64,000 nt of DNA from NCBI RefSeq assembly GCF_964340395.1, contig NC_135556.1, positions 18,464,642-18,528,641 on the forward strand, given 5' to 3'. The stretch is from Glandiceps talaboti. Its lineage: Eukaryota > Hemichordata > Enteropneusta > Spengelidae. This document shows, in pieces, positions 63,622 to 64,000 of the stretch. A model generated the notes under the pieces. It saw only the letters and a program-made list of their open reading frames with translations. It was not told the DNA's origin and searched no databases. Position 1 is the stretch's first letter. The number at the start of each line of letters is the position of its first letter. The position numbers were made by a program, and so were the translations under genes.

Positions 63622-64000
63622 TCCTGGCATCAATGCGATTGCTGAACTTCATTTTCGCACTTCTAACCAAAATTTGATAGAAAATTTTCATTCCTTCAAT
63701 AATTACAGTTTTTGTATTTACTACTGAGATGTTGATAAGTTGATAACAATTTATTTCAAATGTGAGATACGGTGCTGGGTTTCTGGTAGTATTTTAATGT
63801 GTTTACAATCATGTTTTTACATTACATCAATCCTAGTGGTGTGACCACTACAGTTTTCATCATACTTTGCATATATGAACGTTTAGTATCGCACTTGTGA
63901 AAATTCATGTAGGGGAGGGGATAGGGGGTATTGACCTCAATGAACGATATTCATTTGTGGAGGTTGTGCGACATTGTGGGCTTGTCCCTAATACAACAGA
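63045..64000. other. Right edge, no gene seen
   Basis: AT-rich, with a GT and poly(G) run at 63591-63620. No supported gene. Confidence 0.4.

Overview
The window is AT-rich animal DNA: small exons with GT-AG introns, very long introns, many minisatellites and microsatellites, a tRNA-derived SINE, LINE 3' tails and families of inverted-repeat (MITE-like) elements. The gene content (an INF2-type inverted formin and a Sox gene closest to SoxH/Sox30) points to a bilaterian, most likely a marine invertebrate. I cannot place it more precisely from sequence alone.

Layout. Positions 3-224 (+) hold the 3' end of a protein-coding gene that enters from the left: one hydrophobic segment, a charged tail and a stop. 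Positions 2405-6167 (+) hold a two-exon Sox gene (1054 codons plus stop); its single intron splits the HMG box and is full of CA/CAGA repeats. Positions 6168-10458 are intergenic with a SINE, a CA/TA/ACGT microsatellite and old repeats. Positions 10459-50088 (-) hold one complete formin gene. I could join 15 coding exons by GT-AG sites with compatible phases into 1253 codons plus stop. The order is DID (exons 1-4), a linker and FH1 (exon 5), FH2 (exons 5-13), a charged coiled linker with a WH2/DAD-like motif (exons 14-15) and a short basic tail. The two genes converge tail to tail.

The formin introns carry most of the unusual structure. Several minisatellites touch or include exon edges. The array before exon 3 repeats the real 3' splice site together with the first bases of the exon. 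The intron-13 array is flanked on its far side by two decayed copies of the end of exon 13. The 22-bp array in intron 4 starts within a few bases of the exon 4 donor. FH1 is itself coded by a 42-bp repeat.

Positions 50089-64000 hold no gene I can name. A CpG-rich patch near 54.6 kb may be a promoter. On the + strand from 57.1 to 63.0 kb a few phase-compatible short exon candidates, ending in a good terminal exon (62891-63044), hint at an unrecognised gene; this is weak evidence. No rRNA or true tRNA genes, no CRISPR and no prokaryotic operon features were seen.
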